Source of the DNA: JADFOI01 sp965218935
Lineage (GTDB): Bacteria; Acidobacteriota; UBA6911; RPQK01; JADFOI01
Reading direction: 5' to 3'
NCBI GenBank assembly: GCA_965218935.1
Contig: CBDCMH010000011.1
Span: 186,001 to 250,000, forward strand
Length of the DNA: 64,000 nucleotides
The position numbers and the translations under genes were made by a program. Within the stretch, counting starts at the first letter, position 1, and every line of letters starts with the position of its first letter. Positions 52,869 through 61,315 of this stretch are shown piece after piece. Below the pieces are notes generated by a model. That model did not search any database. It saw nothing but the letters and a program-made list of their open reading frames with translations, and had not been told where the DNA came from.

Positions 52869-54137
52869 ATGACAAGAAGAAAGCGTTCGATGGTCACCCC
52901 TGACCTCGATGGCCATACTGTTGATCTGGTAGTCGGGATCCCTTCTTACAACGAGGCCAACAACATCGGTTTCGTAGTCGAGCAAGTCGCCCGGGGATTG
53001 GAAAAGTATTATCCCCATCTCAGCACCGCCATCATCAATGCTGACAATGCCTCTCAGGATGGAACCAAGGATGCCTTTCTGAGAGCTGAAAGTGGCGGTA
53101 TTCCCAAGATTTACCTCTCCACGCCTCCCGGAGTCGAAGGAAAGGGCAACAACTTTCACAACCTTTTCACCTACCTTTCCCAATATCAACCGAGGGTGGT
53201 AGTGGATGCGGATCTGCGCAGTATTCGCCCCACCTGGCCGCGTTCTCTGGCCGAACCTATCCTCAATGGCTACGAGTTTGTGGCGCCGCTTTACAGTCGA
53301 AACGAATACGATGGAACCATTACCAACCATCTTTGTTACCCTCTGATCTACGCACTGTTGGGCAAAAAGATTCGCCAGCCGATTGCAGGCGAATTCGCCT
53401 TCTCGGCCAGACTCATGGAACATTGGAGAAGCCAAAGATGGGGAAGGAACGTTCGCCAATATGGGGTGGACATCTTCATGACCACCCAGGCGATCCTGGG
53501 CAATTTTCCCCTTGCCCTGGTGGGATTGGGTTCCAAAGTTCACAAACCCAGCTCTCCCAAGTTGGGCAAAATGTTTACCCAGGTTGTGGATACTCTGTTT
53601 GAGAGCTTACTGAAATCCAAAGAGCGGTGGAACAAGGAGTTGATCGAGCTTGAGAAGCCACCTGTGTACGGCCGCACCCCTTCACTGCCTGCGCCCCAGC
53701 AATTGCCCATCGACTACAAGGAATTGAAGCGGCAGGCCGTTCGGGAGTTCACTCCCAGCCAGAGCTTGATCTTGCAAATTCTTGCGCCCGATACCGGGGA
53801 AAAGGTGCACAAGATGTTTCGCACTCGTCGCTTTCGACTCTCCAGCCTGATGTGGATGAATCTCGTTTATGACTTTTTGTGCAGTTACGACCGTGCCCGG
53901 GATCGTGCCGGAAAGCTAAAAGTAATCAGGGCTCTGAAGCCTCTCTACATGGCCCGAGTGGTTTCCTTTATCCGAGAGACTCTAGAGCTGGACCACACGA
54001 AGTCTGAAAGAACGATTCTTCGACAGGCGGAAGTCTTCCGCTCGCACCGCCATCTCCTAATAAAGAATCTGGCTTCGGACACACAAATAGCCGGGAGCCC
54101 CCGCCGGAACAGTTCTGAAAGCCTTTCTATTCAGTAG
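52869..54137 (+). CDS. GT2-type glycosyltransferase, mannosylglycerate-synthase-like
   Basis: About 422 residues. A GT-A fold opens VDLVVGIPSYNEANNIGFVV, then NADNASQDGTKDAFLRAE and the metal-binding VVVDADLRSI. The segment EFVAPLYSRNEYDGTITNHL with IAGEFAFSARLMEHW resembles mannosyl- or glucosylglycerate synthases, which make compatible solutes. The C-terminal 150 residues are helical. The start is uncertain (TTG 52863, ATG 52869 or 52890). It could instead build a surface glycan. Confidence 0.8.
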   Translation: MTRRKRSMVTPDLDGHTVDLVVGIPSYNEANNIGFVVEQVARGLEKYYPHLSTAIINADNASQDGTKDAFLRAESGGIPKIYLSTPPGVEGKGNNFHNLFTYLSQYQPRVVVDADLRSIRPTWPRSLAEPILNGYEFVAPLYSRNEYDGTITNHLCYPLIYALLGKKIRQPIAGEFAFSARLMEHWRSQRWGRNVRQYGVDIFMTTQAILGNFPLALVGLGSKVHKPSSPKLGKMFTQVVDTLFESLLKSKERWNKELIELEKPPVYGRTPSLPAPQQLPIDYKELKRQAVREFTPSQSLILQILAPDTGEKVHKMFRTRRFRLSSLMWMNLVYDFLCSYDRARDRAGKLKVIRALKPLYMARVVSFIRETLELDHTKSERTILRQAEVFRSHRHLLIKNLASDTQIAGSPRRNSSESLSIQ

Positions 54138-54173
54138 CGCTTCCGGATCCTGTATCATCTCACTCGGGTTCTC

Positions 54174-54860
54174 ATGATCTACGTCGGAACTTCGGGGTTT
54201 TCCTATAAAGAATGGAAGGGTGTTTTTTATCCGGACAAGCTCCCTGCCAAAGACTACCTGTCTTTTTACTCTCAACACTTCTCCACCACCGAGATCAACA
54301 ACACCTTCTATCGCTCTCCCTCAGAAGATACCAGCGCCAAATGGGCGGAGCAGGTTCCTGAGAATTTCCGCTTCACACTCAAGCTGAACCGAAAGATCAC
54401 CCACAAGAAACGACTGAAGGATGTGGAAGATGAGATGGAATGGTTCTTAAAAGGTGCGGCCCCCCTGGGCAAGAAACTGGGTACCCTGCTGGTCCAGCTT
54501 CCTCCCTACTTCCGAGAAGATCAGGTGGTTCTTGAACATTTCCTGGAGGGGTACTCCAAAAGGGCCCCTCTGGCCCTTGAATTTCGTCATCCCTCATGGT
54601 TTTCCGATCAAACACTGCAACTTCTGGAAGCTCTCGGCGCCGCTCTTGTCGCGACCGAGTCTGACGAAGGTCCAGGGGTGCGCACCGTCACGGCACCCTT
54701 CCTCTACATCCGCCTTCGGAAATCGCAATACTTGGAAAAGGATTTAAAAGAATGGGCCCAATGGATTCGGTCCCAAAACAGAGAGTCCTTCACCTACCTC
54801 AAGCACGATACGGACGCCCCTCGCCTGGTTGAGCGACTGACTGAGTACCTGGCGTCTTAA
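54174..54860 (+). CDS. DUF72 family protein
   Basis: A 228-residue intact member of DUF72: MIYVGTSGFSYKEWKGVFYP, TTEINNTFYRSPSEDTSAKW, PLALEFRHPSWFSD and FLYIRLRKSQY. The fold is TIM-barrel-like and function is unproven. It is a shorter, divergent relative of the broken gene at 38.4 kb, so the two are old paralogues rather than a recent copy. It follows the glycosyltransferase by 36 bases, with no clear ribosome site. Confidence 0.9.
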   Translation: MIYVGTSGFSYKEWKGVFYPDKLPAKDYLSFYSQHFSTTEINNTFYRSPSEDTSAKWAEQVPENFRFTLKLNRKITHKKRLKDVEDEMEWFLKGAAPLGKKLGTLLVQLPPYFREDQVVLEHFLEGYSKRAPLALEFRHPSWFSDQTLQLLEALGAALVATESDEGPGVRTVTAPFLYIRLRKSQYLEKDLKEWAQWIRSQNRESFTYLKHDTDAPRLVERLTEYLAS

Positions 54861-54873
54861 AAGAAGATTTTTG

Positions 54874-56046
54874 TTATCGAGGGCTGGTTTGGGTCGGGAC
54901 ATAGTCCGTGGTGACAATATCCCAGTAGTCTTGATAAGGCCTCTCCTGGTGAAGCCCCAGCAAACTGTCGATTCGCTGCAACAAGGTGGTGACGTAGTAA
55001 CCGGGGAGGGTTTCCGAATGCCTCTGCCAACGGTTGAAAACACTCCGGATCAGAACGCTGTTTTCATCAACGGGCAGGTTTTTCAGGTTCTCAAAAAAAA
55101 GGGGAAACTTTCCATCACCAAACAAGTAAAATTCCACATTGGACACGTAAAAAGCCGAGACCATAGTGCCTTGTTTTTTTAAGTACTCTCCTACATTCCT
55201 CATGGCCTTTTGCCCTGCCAGATTCCCGATCACCGGTACAATCCGATTTTCCACCTGCATCTCTCTTAAGAACTGAAAATCGCTCTCGGAATTCAAATAA
55301 TTTCGCATTTTCCCGCTGCCATCGGTTTGTGTCATCAGTTGCTCATAGGTGGGATAGTGAGAACGAGGCCGACGGCCATAGCTTCGAAATTTGAGCTGTA
55401 GGTTTTCTCTAAAAAAGGCTGCAGCGATTGCATGAAAAGTGTCCCGATCCTCCTCACGGGTCAGATGGGGAAAGCGCTTTCGAATGGATGACCAGGCTTT
55501 TAGAAAGTTCTGTTCAAAGAAATCGTGGTCTGGCGAGAGATTCCGAAAGTGCTGAACCAAACCGGTCACATCGGCTGAAGGATCGGGTCGGAAACCTTGA
55601 GGAGATTCCCTGCCAAACAAGAGTGTGAGGTATTGCCAACGGTCCTCGGAAGCCTCGATGACTTGCTTGAAATAAAGATGTTGCAGAAGATTGTCGCGGC
55701 GAAGATCAATAATGATGGCGGTTGCAGGTCTCACCTGCACGATGTAAGTGAAGTTTTGATCGGGCCCAACTCCCAAGTAGACCTGTCCAGTTCTCGTGAT
55801 CTCCTTCAATCTTGGAAGGACCTGTTGGTAGGAAGTCTCATTGGAAATCAAATTATCCGTGTCAAAATAACCCGGCTCTTCGCTCAGTTGCAGGGACAGT
55901 CGCTCAAACTCTTGATCGGCTAGTGCTGGGACCTGTTTTGCTTCGGTTTCCGGCGGTTGAGGCAGACCGACGATCAGAAAAAGAACGAGGGCGCAAAGAG
56001 CAACGATGAGTCCTTTGATGGGGAAAAATCTGGATCGATCAACCAT
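54874..56046 (-). CDS. membrane-anchored protein of unknown function (LIC_10091-like)
   Basis: A 390-residue protein with an N-terminal signal anchor (GLIVALCALVLFLIVGLP), then a domain whose segments EEPGYFDTDNLISNETSYQQ, VYLGVGPDQNFTYIVQVRPA and IIIDLRRDNLLQHLYFKQ recall LIC_10091-type conserved hypotheticals, which look like class I methyltransferase-fold proteins. No methyl-acceptor information is available. The start may be 56082. It is divergent from the DUF4159 gene, whose -10 element lies 41 bases away. Confidence 0.65.
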   Translation of the reverse strand: MVDRSRFFPIKGLIVALCALVLFLIVGLPQPPETEAKQVPALADQEFERLSLQLSEEPGYFDTDNLISNETSYQQVLPRLKEITRTGQVYLGVGPDQNFTYIVQVRPATAIIIDLRRDNLLQHLYFKQVIEASEDRWQYLTLLFGRESPQGFRPDPSADVTGLVQHFRNLSPDHDFFEQNFLKAWSSIRKRFPHLTREEDRDTFHAIAAAFFRENLQLKFRSYGRRPRSHYPTYEQLMTQTDGSGKMRNYLNSESDFQFLREMQVENRIVPVIGNLAGQKAMRNVGEYLKKQGTMVSAFYVSNVEFYLFGDGKFPLFFENLKNLPVDENSVLIRSVFNRWQRHSETLPGYYVTTLLQRIDSLLGLHQERPYQDYWDIVTTDYVPTQTSPR

Positions 56047-56103
56047 CGCAGTCAAGTTCCTGAACCAGAGTTTATCAAACAAAGGCTATAATAGTAGAGT
56101 CGG

Positions 56104-56341
56104 ATGTATACGAGATTTCTGTTACTGACTTTATTTGTCGGATTCTCAGTGGCACGAATTGACGATTTCCCCGAGCGTCAAGAAGGAGCCGGTACCCCGG
56201 AGTTTACCTTCTTGCGCCTGGTGTACTCCGGACACGATTGGACGAGTTCATCCTGGGCGATCGACTATCCCAAAGCCGACCAGCAGTTCCTTTATGGACT
56301 GAGAAAACTCACCGATTTCGGGTTTGTGAACACCGAACTGT
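56104..56341 (+). pseudogene. DUF4159 gene, 5' part, split by IS3-family element
   Basis: The first 79 codons encode a signal peptide and the DUF4159 N-terminal half (FTFLRLVYSGHDW; AIDYPKADQQFLYGLRKL). Translation then runs 14 codons into the IS and stops at 56382. Joining 56338-56340 directly to 57883 gives the continuous frame NTELFKYPFLYAVEVG, so the insertion left the coding sequence recoverable. TATAAT at 56087-56092 is only 12 bases from the ATG with no ribosome site. Confidence 0.85.
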
Positions 56342-56378
56342 ACGTCTTCAGCGAGAATGGGACATTTGGGGTTCCAAG

Positions 56379-57377
56379 CTAAGAGACAGTGGGAACCGAT
56401 GCTGATCGGGCTAGTTTAGCATTGATCGCCTGCCGACGGGCAAGGGTGACTCCTTTCAATCTTCTCCTTTTTGTGTGGATGGAATCTCGTCTTGCGAAGT
56501 ACATGTCATCGGGTGTGACGTTACCCAGGGCCTCGTGATAGCGCCTGGAGTTGTAGTAGTCGATAAAGACCGCGATTTCTCGCTCCAACTCCTCGGGTGT
56601 CTCCCAGACCATTAGGTTGATGCGTTCCTTGCAGGAACGATGGTAGCGTTCGATCTTCCCGTTGGTCTGGGGATGATAGGGTGAGGCCAGGATGTGGCCC
56701 AGTCCCTTGGTCTCCAGATACTGACCAAAGTCTTTGGAGATCAAAGCCGGTCCGCGGTCTGTCACCAGCCGGGGCCGATCAGACAACGGAGCCTGTTCCA
56801 CACCCGTTCTCTCACAAGCCGCCTCGACCACCTGGCTGAAGTCTCCAGCACGCATGGCCGTGTGAAGTCCCCAGGCCAGGATCCTCCGGCTAAAGTCATC
56901 CAGTACTGAGATCAGATAGTACCAGCCCCAGTTCTTGACCAGAAGATAGGTCGCATCCGTTTGCCACTGCTGGTTGGGTCGGGTCGTCTTGATTCGATAT
57001 TCCGATTCGGCTGGAAAGCTCCGGAGTTGAACCTCCCGAATCAGCCCTTCCGCTTTCAAAATCCGGTAGACCGAGGATTCCGAGACCGTAAACCCGCACC
57101 TATCCGTCACCTGGCAGCTCACTTCTCGTGAGGACCACTCTGGAAACAGCAGCGCCATCTCCAGGATTCGGTCCCGTTCTTTGGGCAGGATCTGATTCCA
57201 AACCCGTCCTGATCCTGGGGGACGGTCCCGCAAGCCTGCCAACCCCCTCTTTCGAAAGTGGTGTCTCCAGCGATAGTAGGTCGAGCGGGGGATCTCGAGT
57301 TGATCCAGCACCTCCCGGACCGGTAACTCGGAGGCCTCCACTGTCCTTAAAACTTCCAGCTTGTGCTCGCTGAGCAT
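56379..57377 (-). CDS. IS3-family transposase OrfB (integrase core)
   Basis: A 332-residue transposase with helix-turn-helix (EVLDQLEIPRSTYYRWRHHF) and the DDE core: WQTDATYLLVKNWGWYYLIS, LVTDRGPALISKDFGQYLE and HPQTNGKIERYHRSCKERI. All three acidic residues are present. AGGAGGT precedes its own ATG, 20 bases after the orfA stop and in another frame, so it is probably translated independently rather than only by -1 frameshifting. Confidence 0.93.
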   Translation of the reverse strand: MLSEHKLEVLRTVEASELPVREVLDQLEIPRSTYYRWRHHFRKRGLAGLRDRPPGSGRVWNQILPKERDRILEMALLFPEWSSREVSCQVTDRCGFTVSESSVYRILKAEGLIREVQLRSFPAESEYRIKTTRPNQQWQTDATYLLVKNWGWYYLISVLDDFSRRILAWGLHTAMRAGDFSQVVEAACERTGVEQAPLSDRPRLVTDRGPALISKDFGQYLETKGLGHILASPYHPQTNGKIERYHRSCKERINLMVWETPEELEREIAVFIDYYNSRRYHEALGNVTPDDMYFARRDSIHTKRRRLKGVTLARRQAINAKLARSASVPTVS

Positions 57378-57397
57378 CCTCTGATACCTCCTTCGCC

Positions 57398-57724
57398 TTA
57401 CAGGCCCAAACTTTTTTTTAGCTTTTGGTTCTCCACTACCGTCTCGGCCACCGCCTTCTTCAAGGCCTCATTCTCCTCCTTCAAGCGACGCACCTCACCG
57501 GAAGTCGCATTCCGTTGGGTCTCCCGGGTTAGACCGTTTTTGCCCGAATCCAGGAAGGCCTTGGACCACTTGTAGTAGATCGAAGGTTGAATCCCTTCTT
57601 TGCGGCACAGTTCGGTGACGGGAATCTCTCCGCGGAGCCCCTCCAAAACGATGTGGATCTTCTCTTCGGCCGTGAATCTCCGGCGGGTGGCCCTACGGAT
57701 CTGTTTGACGACGTCTGTGGTCAT
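57398..57724 (-). CDS. IS3-family transposase OrfA (helix-turn-helix)
   Basis: A 108-residue DNA-binding protein. The helix-turn-helix (IVLEGLRGEIPVTELCRKEG IQPS region) is followed by a leucine-zipper-like coiled coil (RRLKEENEALKKAVAETVVE) used for dimerisation. The product appears intact. Confidence 0.9.
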   Translation of the reverse strand: MTTDVVKQIRRATRRRFTAEEKIHIVLEGLRGEIPVTELCRKEGIQPSIYYKWSKAFLDSGKNGLTRETQRNATSGEVRRLKEENEALKKAVAETVVENQKLKKSLGL

Positions 57725-57880
57725 AGCGTTCTCCTTTTGGTTGTGCCATGACCAGCATCGGCTTGCTCTGATGGGCTGTCAAGATCAGCCCTTTGAGGGG
57801 GTGAGATCTCACCCCCTCAAACCTTCCAACTCTCTCTTAACTCTCGGCCCTATGTGTCCCACTTTCGCTGACGGGATACA

Positions 57881-58359
57881 TGTTTAAGTATCCTTTTCTT
57901 TACGCGGTTGAAGTGGGATCCATGCGCCTGTCGGATCAGGAAGCCAGCCAGCTAAGAGAATATTTGCTCCGAGGAGGCTTTCTGGTGGTGGATGACTTTC
58001 ATGGGGAATACGAATGGCAGAACTTTTACCGACAAATCAAGAAGGTCTTCCCGGAGTATGAGCCGGTTGACCTCGACATCAGCCACCCCATTTTTCACTG
58101 CTACTACGACATCAAGGAACTGATCCAGATCCCGGGACTCCAGTTCGTTTACAGTGGGAGAACCTGGGAAAAGGGGGGCTATGAGGCTCATTACAAGGGC
58201 ATTCAGGATGAGAAGGGACGGCTCATGGTGATGATCAATCACAACGTCGACCTGGGAGACGCCTGGGAATGGGCTGAAGTGGAAGTCTATCCGCGTGAAT
58301 ACGCCAACCTCGCCTTCCAGCTGGGAATCAATTACATTATCTACTCCATGACTCACTAG
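57881..58359 (+). pseudogene. DUF4159 gene, 3' part
   Basis: About 159 codons encoding the DUF4159 C-terminal half (LFKYPFLYAVEVGSM; EYLLRGGFLVVDDFHGEYEW; NHNVDLGDAWEWAEVEVYP). An ATG formed across the junction at 57880-57882 could allow separate translation, but no ribosome site or signal peptide is present. DUF4159 proteins usually occur in acidobacterial and planctomycete genomes and have no known function. Confidence 0.85.
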
Positions 58360-58373
58360 CCCGGATTATTCAC
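58356..58373 (+). repeat. dispersed CTAGCCCGGATTATGCA repeat
   Basis: CTAGCCCGGATTATTCAC overlapping the end of the DUF4159 gene. Confidence 0.6.
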
Positions 58374-58637
58374 AGTTCCGCCGCGACCCTCAGGATTGCG
58401 ACACACCTCCGGAGTGTAGGAGGCACCTCAGGTGCCGAACGGCCCCCAGGCGAAAGCCTGCGGCTCTGACAGAATAGCGGGAACACTCGAAGCGGCGGGT
58501 TAAAGAGGGACAAACAGAGCCGTGGGCTTTAGCTCACGGGCTTCACCAGAACAAAAATGGTTTCAGAAACTCAAGGGGTTCGGCACCTGAGGTGCCTCCT
58601 ACATTCCGGAGGTTCGTGCCGTCGCCCTTGCCCTTAT
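58360..58637. other. gene-free region mostly filled by an inverted-repeat element
   Basis: Starts with a CTAGCCCGGATTATTCAC REP-like copy (58,356-58,373) and holds the 209-base element below. Confidence 0.6.
58405..58613. repeat. 209-base element with 36-base terminal inverted repeats
   Basis: Left arm 58,405-58,440 begins ACCTCCGGAGTGTAGGAGGC. The right arm 58,578-58,613 is its complement with one mismatch (35 of 36). Inside are a GAAA-capped stem CAGGC/GCCTG (58,447-58,460) and a ten-bp stem AGCCGTGGGC/GCTCACGGGCT (58,518-58,542). No gene. Looks like a MITE or a structured intergenic repeat. Confidence 0.8.
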
Positions 58638-59342
58638 CTACCGTTCACCGAACGTGTACAGGAGACCCCCACTCACCTGCCAATTGTGGAGAACCCCGTT
58701 GGGGCGCAAGCCTGCGCCAAGGAGAGGAGCCGTGGAGGGAAGCCCATAATCACTCACGCCGGTGACATGGTCGCGAACATCAACGCGGAGCCCCCACTCA
58801 GGCCCCATGGGAAACTTGACCCCTCCGCCATAGCTAAAAGCAAACTTCCATCGATTCTTCAGGTCCACTCCCTGCAGTAAGGCATCGTCTACCGAATCAC
58901 TGGAGACCCTGAAAAAAGAGGTTCCAATCCCGACGGAGGCGAAAGGAATGTAACGACCCTGTCGCTGCATGGGATAAACCAGAACACTGTAGGCGAATTT
59001 GTGAACCTTGTGACCCAACTCCATCAGGGGAATCGAGGGGCTCAAGTTGACAAAAAGGAGTGGCTGATCGGCCAGGGCATACTCCAGCTCCGCCCCAAAA
59101 CGCGGCGTGAGATTTTCTCCGATTCGAACACCCAGTAGATAGCCCGAATCGAAACTTAAGCCAACATCTCGGGTTGTGCCCCCTTCGACGGGCGTGACCA
59201 GAGTCTTTTCCCCCATCTCACTCACACCCAAAAACATCGAGATTTCCCACCTGTTTTCCTCTCCAGGGAATCGAGTCTGGGCCGAGGCTTCCGGCATCAG
59301 CAGCACAAGGACCGGCCAAAAGAGCAGACAGTATCTGAGCAT
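58638..59342 (-). CDS. outer-membrane beta-barrel protein
   Basis: A 234-residue exported protein. The signal peptide (LLFWPVLVLLMPEASA) is followed by alternating beta strands, as in small 8-stranded opacity/OmpA-type barrels (WEISMFLGVSEMGEKTLV, YIPFASVGIGTSFFRVSS, FAFSYGGGVKFPMGPEWG), ending GGLLYTFGER. AAGGAAAC precedes the ATG. It lies downstream of the sigma factor operon and could be a target of it. Ligand unknown. Confidence 0.82.
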   Translation of the reverse strand: MLRYCLLFWPVLVLLMPEASAQTRFPGEENRWEISMFLGVSEMGEKTLVTPVEGGTTRDVGLSFDSGYLLGVRIGENLTPRFGAELEYALADQPLLFVNLSPSIPLMELGHKVHKFAYSVLVYPMQRQGRYIPFASVGIGTSFFRVSSDSVDDALLQGVDLKNRWKFAFSYGGGVKFPMGPEWGLRVDVRDHVTGVSDYGLPSTAPLLGAGLRPNGVLHNWQVSGGLLYTFGER

Positions 59343-59406
59343 CTGTTTCCTTCCTCAAGAAGAACCCCATTGTAGCTTTTGGATGCGACAAGTGAGGAAG
59401 CGGTAC

Positions 59407-59865
59407 TTACGGAGCGGCGTTTTGAGGTCTCTCTCTTCTGCGCATGGAACCCGAGCCCTGCCTTCCTCTTTGCCCGCGTTGCTCACGCTGAGCCAGCAAC
59501 TCCTCAAATTGTTCCATCTGGTCAGGTTCTAGGATGGTTCGAATTTGTTCGAGAGTTTCTCCGCGAACGACTCGATGTCGTCGGTTGGATTCCTGGTTGA
59601 TCTCACCAAGCTGCTGACGACTTTCCTCAAGAATCCGGCGAAGTTCTGTTCGCTGCGATGGGCTCAGATCCAAAGCATCCGACAAGTAGCTCATGCTGCG
59701 CTCTGGAGAGGGATTGTTGCGAATTCCCTGGCTCCGGCCAGGGGACCACCCGTCAGGAAACGGGGAACGAGGCTGGGCCCAAAAGAAAACCAGAGTTCCC
59801 CCAAACAAGACACCGATTCCAAAAATCAGCAATACCAGGAAGGTGGCCTTGCTGCGACTGTTCAT
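59407..59865 (-). CDS. Spy/CpxP-like periplasmic protein
   Basis: A 152-residue protein with an N-terminal membrane anchor (FLVLLIFGIGVLFGGTLVFF) and a helical domain with the L-x-x-x-Q type motif (LDLSPSQRTELRRILEESRQ; ILEPDQMEQFEELLAQREQ) of periplasmic Spy/ZraP/CpxP chaperones and heavy-metal sensors. An Arg/Gln-rich tail ends it. It overlaps the anti-sigma gene by four bases and is presumably part of the envelope-stress operon. Confidence 0.75.
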   Translation of the reverse strand: MNSRSKATFLVLLIFGIGVLFGGTLVFFWAQPRSPFPDGWSPGRSQGIRNNPSPERSMSYLSDALDLSPSQRTELRRILEESRQQLGEINQESNRRHRVVRGETLEQIRTILEPDQMEQFEELLAQREQRGQRGRQGSGSMRRRERPQNAAP

Positions 59866-60284
59866 GGGATGAGCTCCTCCTCCCGCGATTCTCCAAGGGA
59901 ATCCACGACATCTTCGACCGAGAAGTCCTCGGGTACCGGTTCTTCGAAGAAGATCAAGGCGTAGTCTTCCATGGCCGGTTCCGCTTCGGTCGACCTATAG
60001 AGCAGAAAGCTGCTGACCAGAACTACGGCTACAAACACGGGAATCAACTGCTGTGCCACCCGCTGAAACAAGGCAGCAAAGGAGATCATCGGTGTCTCAA
60101 CCAGCCGGGCTACTCGCTGGCTGAAAAATGGAGGGGGATCCACTTGAGGAGCTAATTTCACCTGAAAGCCCAGGAAACTGAAAATCTTCCACCCCTTCCG
60201 GCACTCCTCACAATCGTTCAGGTGAGACAGATCCGGTGTCTCCTCAAAATCCAGTTCCTCGAAGAGAATGTGTTCTTTAGCCAT
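59862..60284 (-). CDS. anti-sigma factor-like membrane protein
   Basis: A 140-residue protein beginning with a soluble segment that contains a zinc-finger-like H-x(3)-C-x(2)-C motif (SHLNDCEECRKGW), followed by a transmembrane helix (LIPVFVAVVLVSSFLLYRST) and an acidic periplasmic tail. This order is that of anti-sigma factors which hold an ECF sigma factor at the membrane. It overlaps the sigma gene by eight bases. The sigma-binding function is inferred mainly from this arrangement. Confidence 0.75.
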   Translation of the reverse strand: MAKEHILFEELDFEETPDLSHLNDCEECRKGWKIFSFLGFQVKLAPQVDPPPFFSQRVARLVETPMISFAALFQRVAQQLIPVFVAVVLVSSFLLYRSTEAEPAMEDYALIFFEEPVPEDFSVEDVVDSLGESREEELIP

Positions 60285-60885
60285 TGTTCATCTTCTTTCC
60301 CGAATAGAGAAGATCTTCAAGATCCTTCTGTAATCTCCTTTTGCATCGGCTGACGCGAATTCTAACCGCCAGCTCACTACTCTCCAGGGTCTGGGCAATT
60401 TCAGGATAGCTCAGCCCTTCTAGCTCCCGGAGAACAAAGGCCATTTTGTCCTTCCTATTCAACCGCTCCATGAGCTCTTCAAGAAGCTCGAACATCTCCT
60501 CGACATCTTCCTCGGTCAGAGCACTGTGTTGACTGAACCGCTCATAGAAGTACTCGATCTTACTCTCTTCATCCCCACCCAAATCGGCAAAAAACCGGAT
60601 CCTTTGCTTGGGCGCCTTCCTGATCTCGTCCAGGCAGGTGTTGGCCGTAATCCGCGAGATCCACGCCTTGAGAGGTCGTGCTGCATCGAAAGTATCTAAG
60701 GCTCGAAACACCTTCAAAAACACCTCTTGGGCCAAGTCCTCAACCTCGTTTCGGCGACCCATATAGTGATAGATGATATTGAAAACCAGCCGCTGATAAC
60801 GTTCAACAATCTCCTCAAAAGCGTGGGGGTCACCTTCCAGAGTGGCCTTGACCAACTGGGCATCTGTTCTCTGCGGGTTCCCCAT
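60277..60885 (-). CDS. ECF RNA polymerase sigma factor
   Basis: A 202-residue sigma-70 family factor with region 2 (FEEIVERYQRLVFNIIYHYM; VEDLAQEVFLKVFRALDTFD) and region 4 (FVLRELEGLSYPEIAQTLES; AVRIRVSRCKRRLQKDLEDL) and no region 3, as in extracytoplasmic factors. A long acidic linker (about residues 100-135) joins them. With the overlapping anti-sigma gene and Spy-like gene it forms an envelope-stress regulon core. The first gene of the run, so autoregulation is likely. Confidence 0.93.
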   Translation of the reverse strand: MGNPQRTDAQLVKATLEGDPHAFEEIVERYQRLVFNIIYHYMGRRNEVEDLAQEVFLKVFRALDTFDAARPLKAWISRITANTCLDEIRKAPKQRIRFFADLGGDEESKIEYFYERFSQHSALTEEDVEEMFELLEELMERLNRKDKMAFVLRELEGLSYPEIAQTLESSELAVRIRVSRCKRRLQKDLEDLLYSGKKMNNG

Positions 60886-60967
60886 CCCCCGGAGTATATT
60901 ACGTTGCGGGATTCCTTTGTTTCACTTTCAATCTTCTCTACAACTGATGGTCGTCAACATACCCCAC

Positions 60968-61264
60968 TTACCACCGAATCGTTCCAGCAACCAGATCGAC
61001 CTTTTCCCTTTCCCCCTTCCAGGAACGGCTTCGCTGCAGTTCTCCGGACAGGAAGGCCTCAATGGTTTGAACGGTATCTCCATGATAAGTGGGCGGATAG
61101 TAATGTTTGATTTCCTCCTCACCCAGCACTGGCGTGGTCCAGCCGAACCCACATTTCTGACAGCGTCGAATCTCCCAACTCTCTTCAGGCCGCGGGAAAA
61201 CGCGGTCAATGGCGGTCGTAAAGAGCTCCCAATGCGGGCAAGAACAAACCGGGCATTGTTCCAT
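60968..61264 (-). pseudogene. methyltransferase N-terminal fragment
   Basis: A 98-residue frame matches only the beginning of class I methyltransferases that carry an N-terminal zinc ribbon (MEQCPVCSCPHWELFTTAID; IRRCQKCGFGWTTPVLGEEE; EIKHYYPPTYHG). The SAM-binding domain, normally another 150-200 residues, is missing and the frame stops at 60968. The downstream gene is the sigma factor. It is probably a truncated relic. Confidence 0.6.
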
Positions 61265-61315
61265 TTAACTTGGATGTCCTTTCGTCTTTCACCTTTACTG
61301 TGTATCATTTTCTTC

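Larger units (their letters stand above)
56339..57880 (-). mobile_element. IS3-family insertion sequence
   Basis: About 1.54 kb with orfA and orfB on the minus strand. Ends pair as TGTACGTCTTCAGCGAGAAT (left) and TGTATCCCGTCAGCGAAAGT (right, complement), both continuing TGGGACA. A possible 3-bp target duplication is TGT (56,339-56,341 and 57,881-57,883), which is also part of the repeat, so the exact end is ambiguous by three bases. Inserted in a DUF4159 gene. Confidence 0.88.

Noticed and set aside
60842..61315. Long N-terminal extension of the AI-2E transporter gene
   Set aside because: The extra 158 codons are low-quality sequence antisense to the methyltransferase fragment and sigma factor start. 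The transporter begins at 61316 or 61274.
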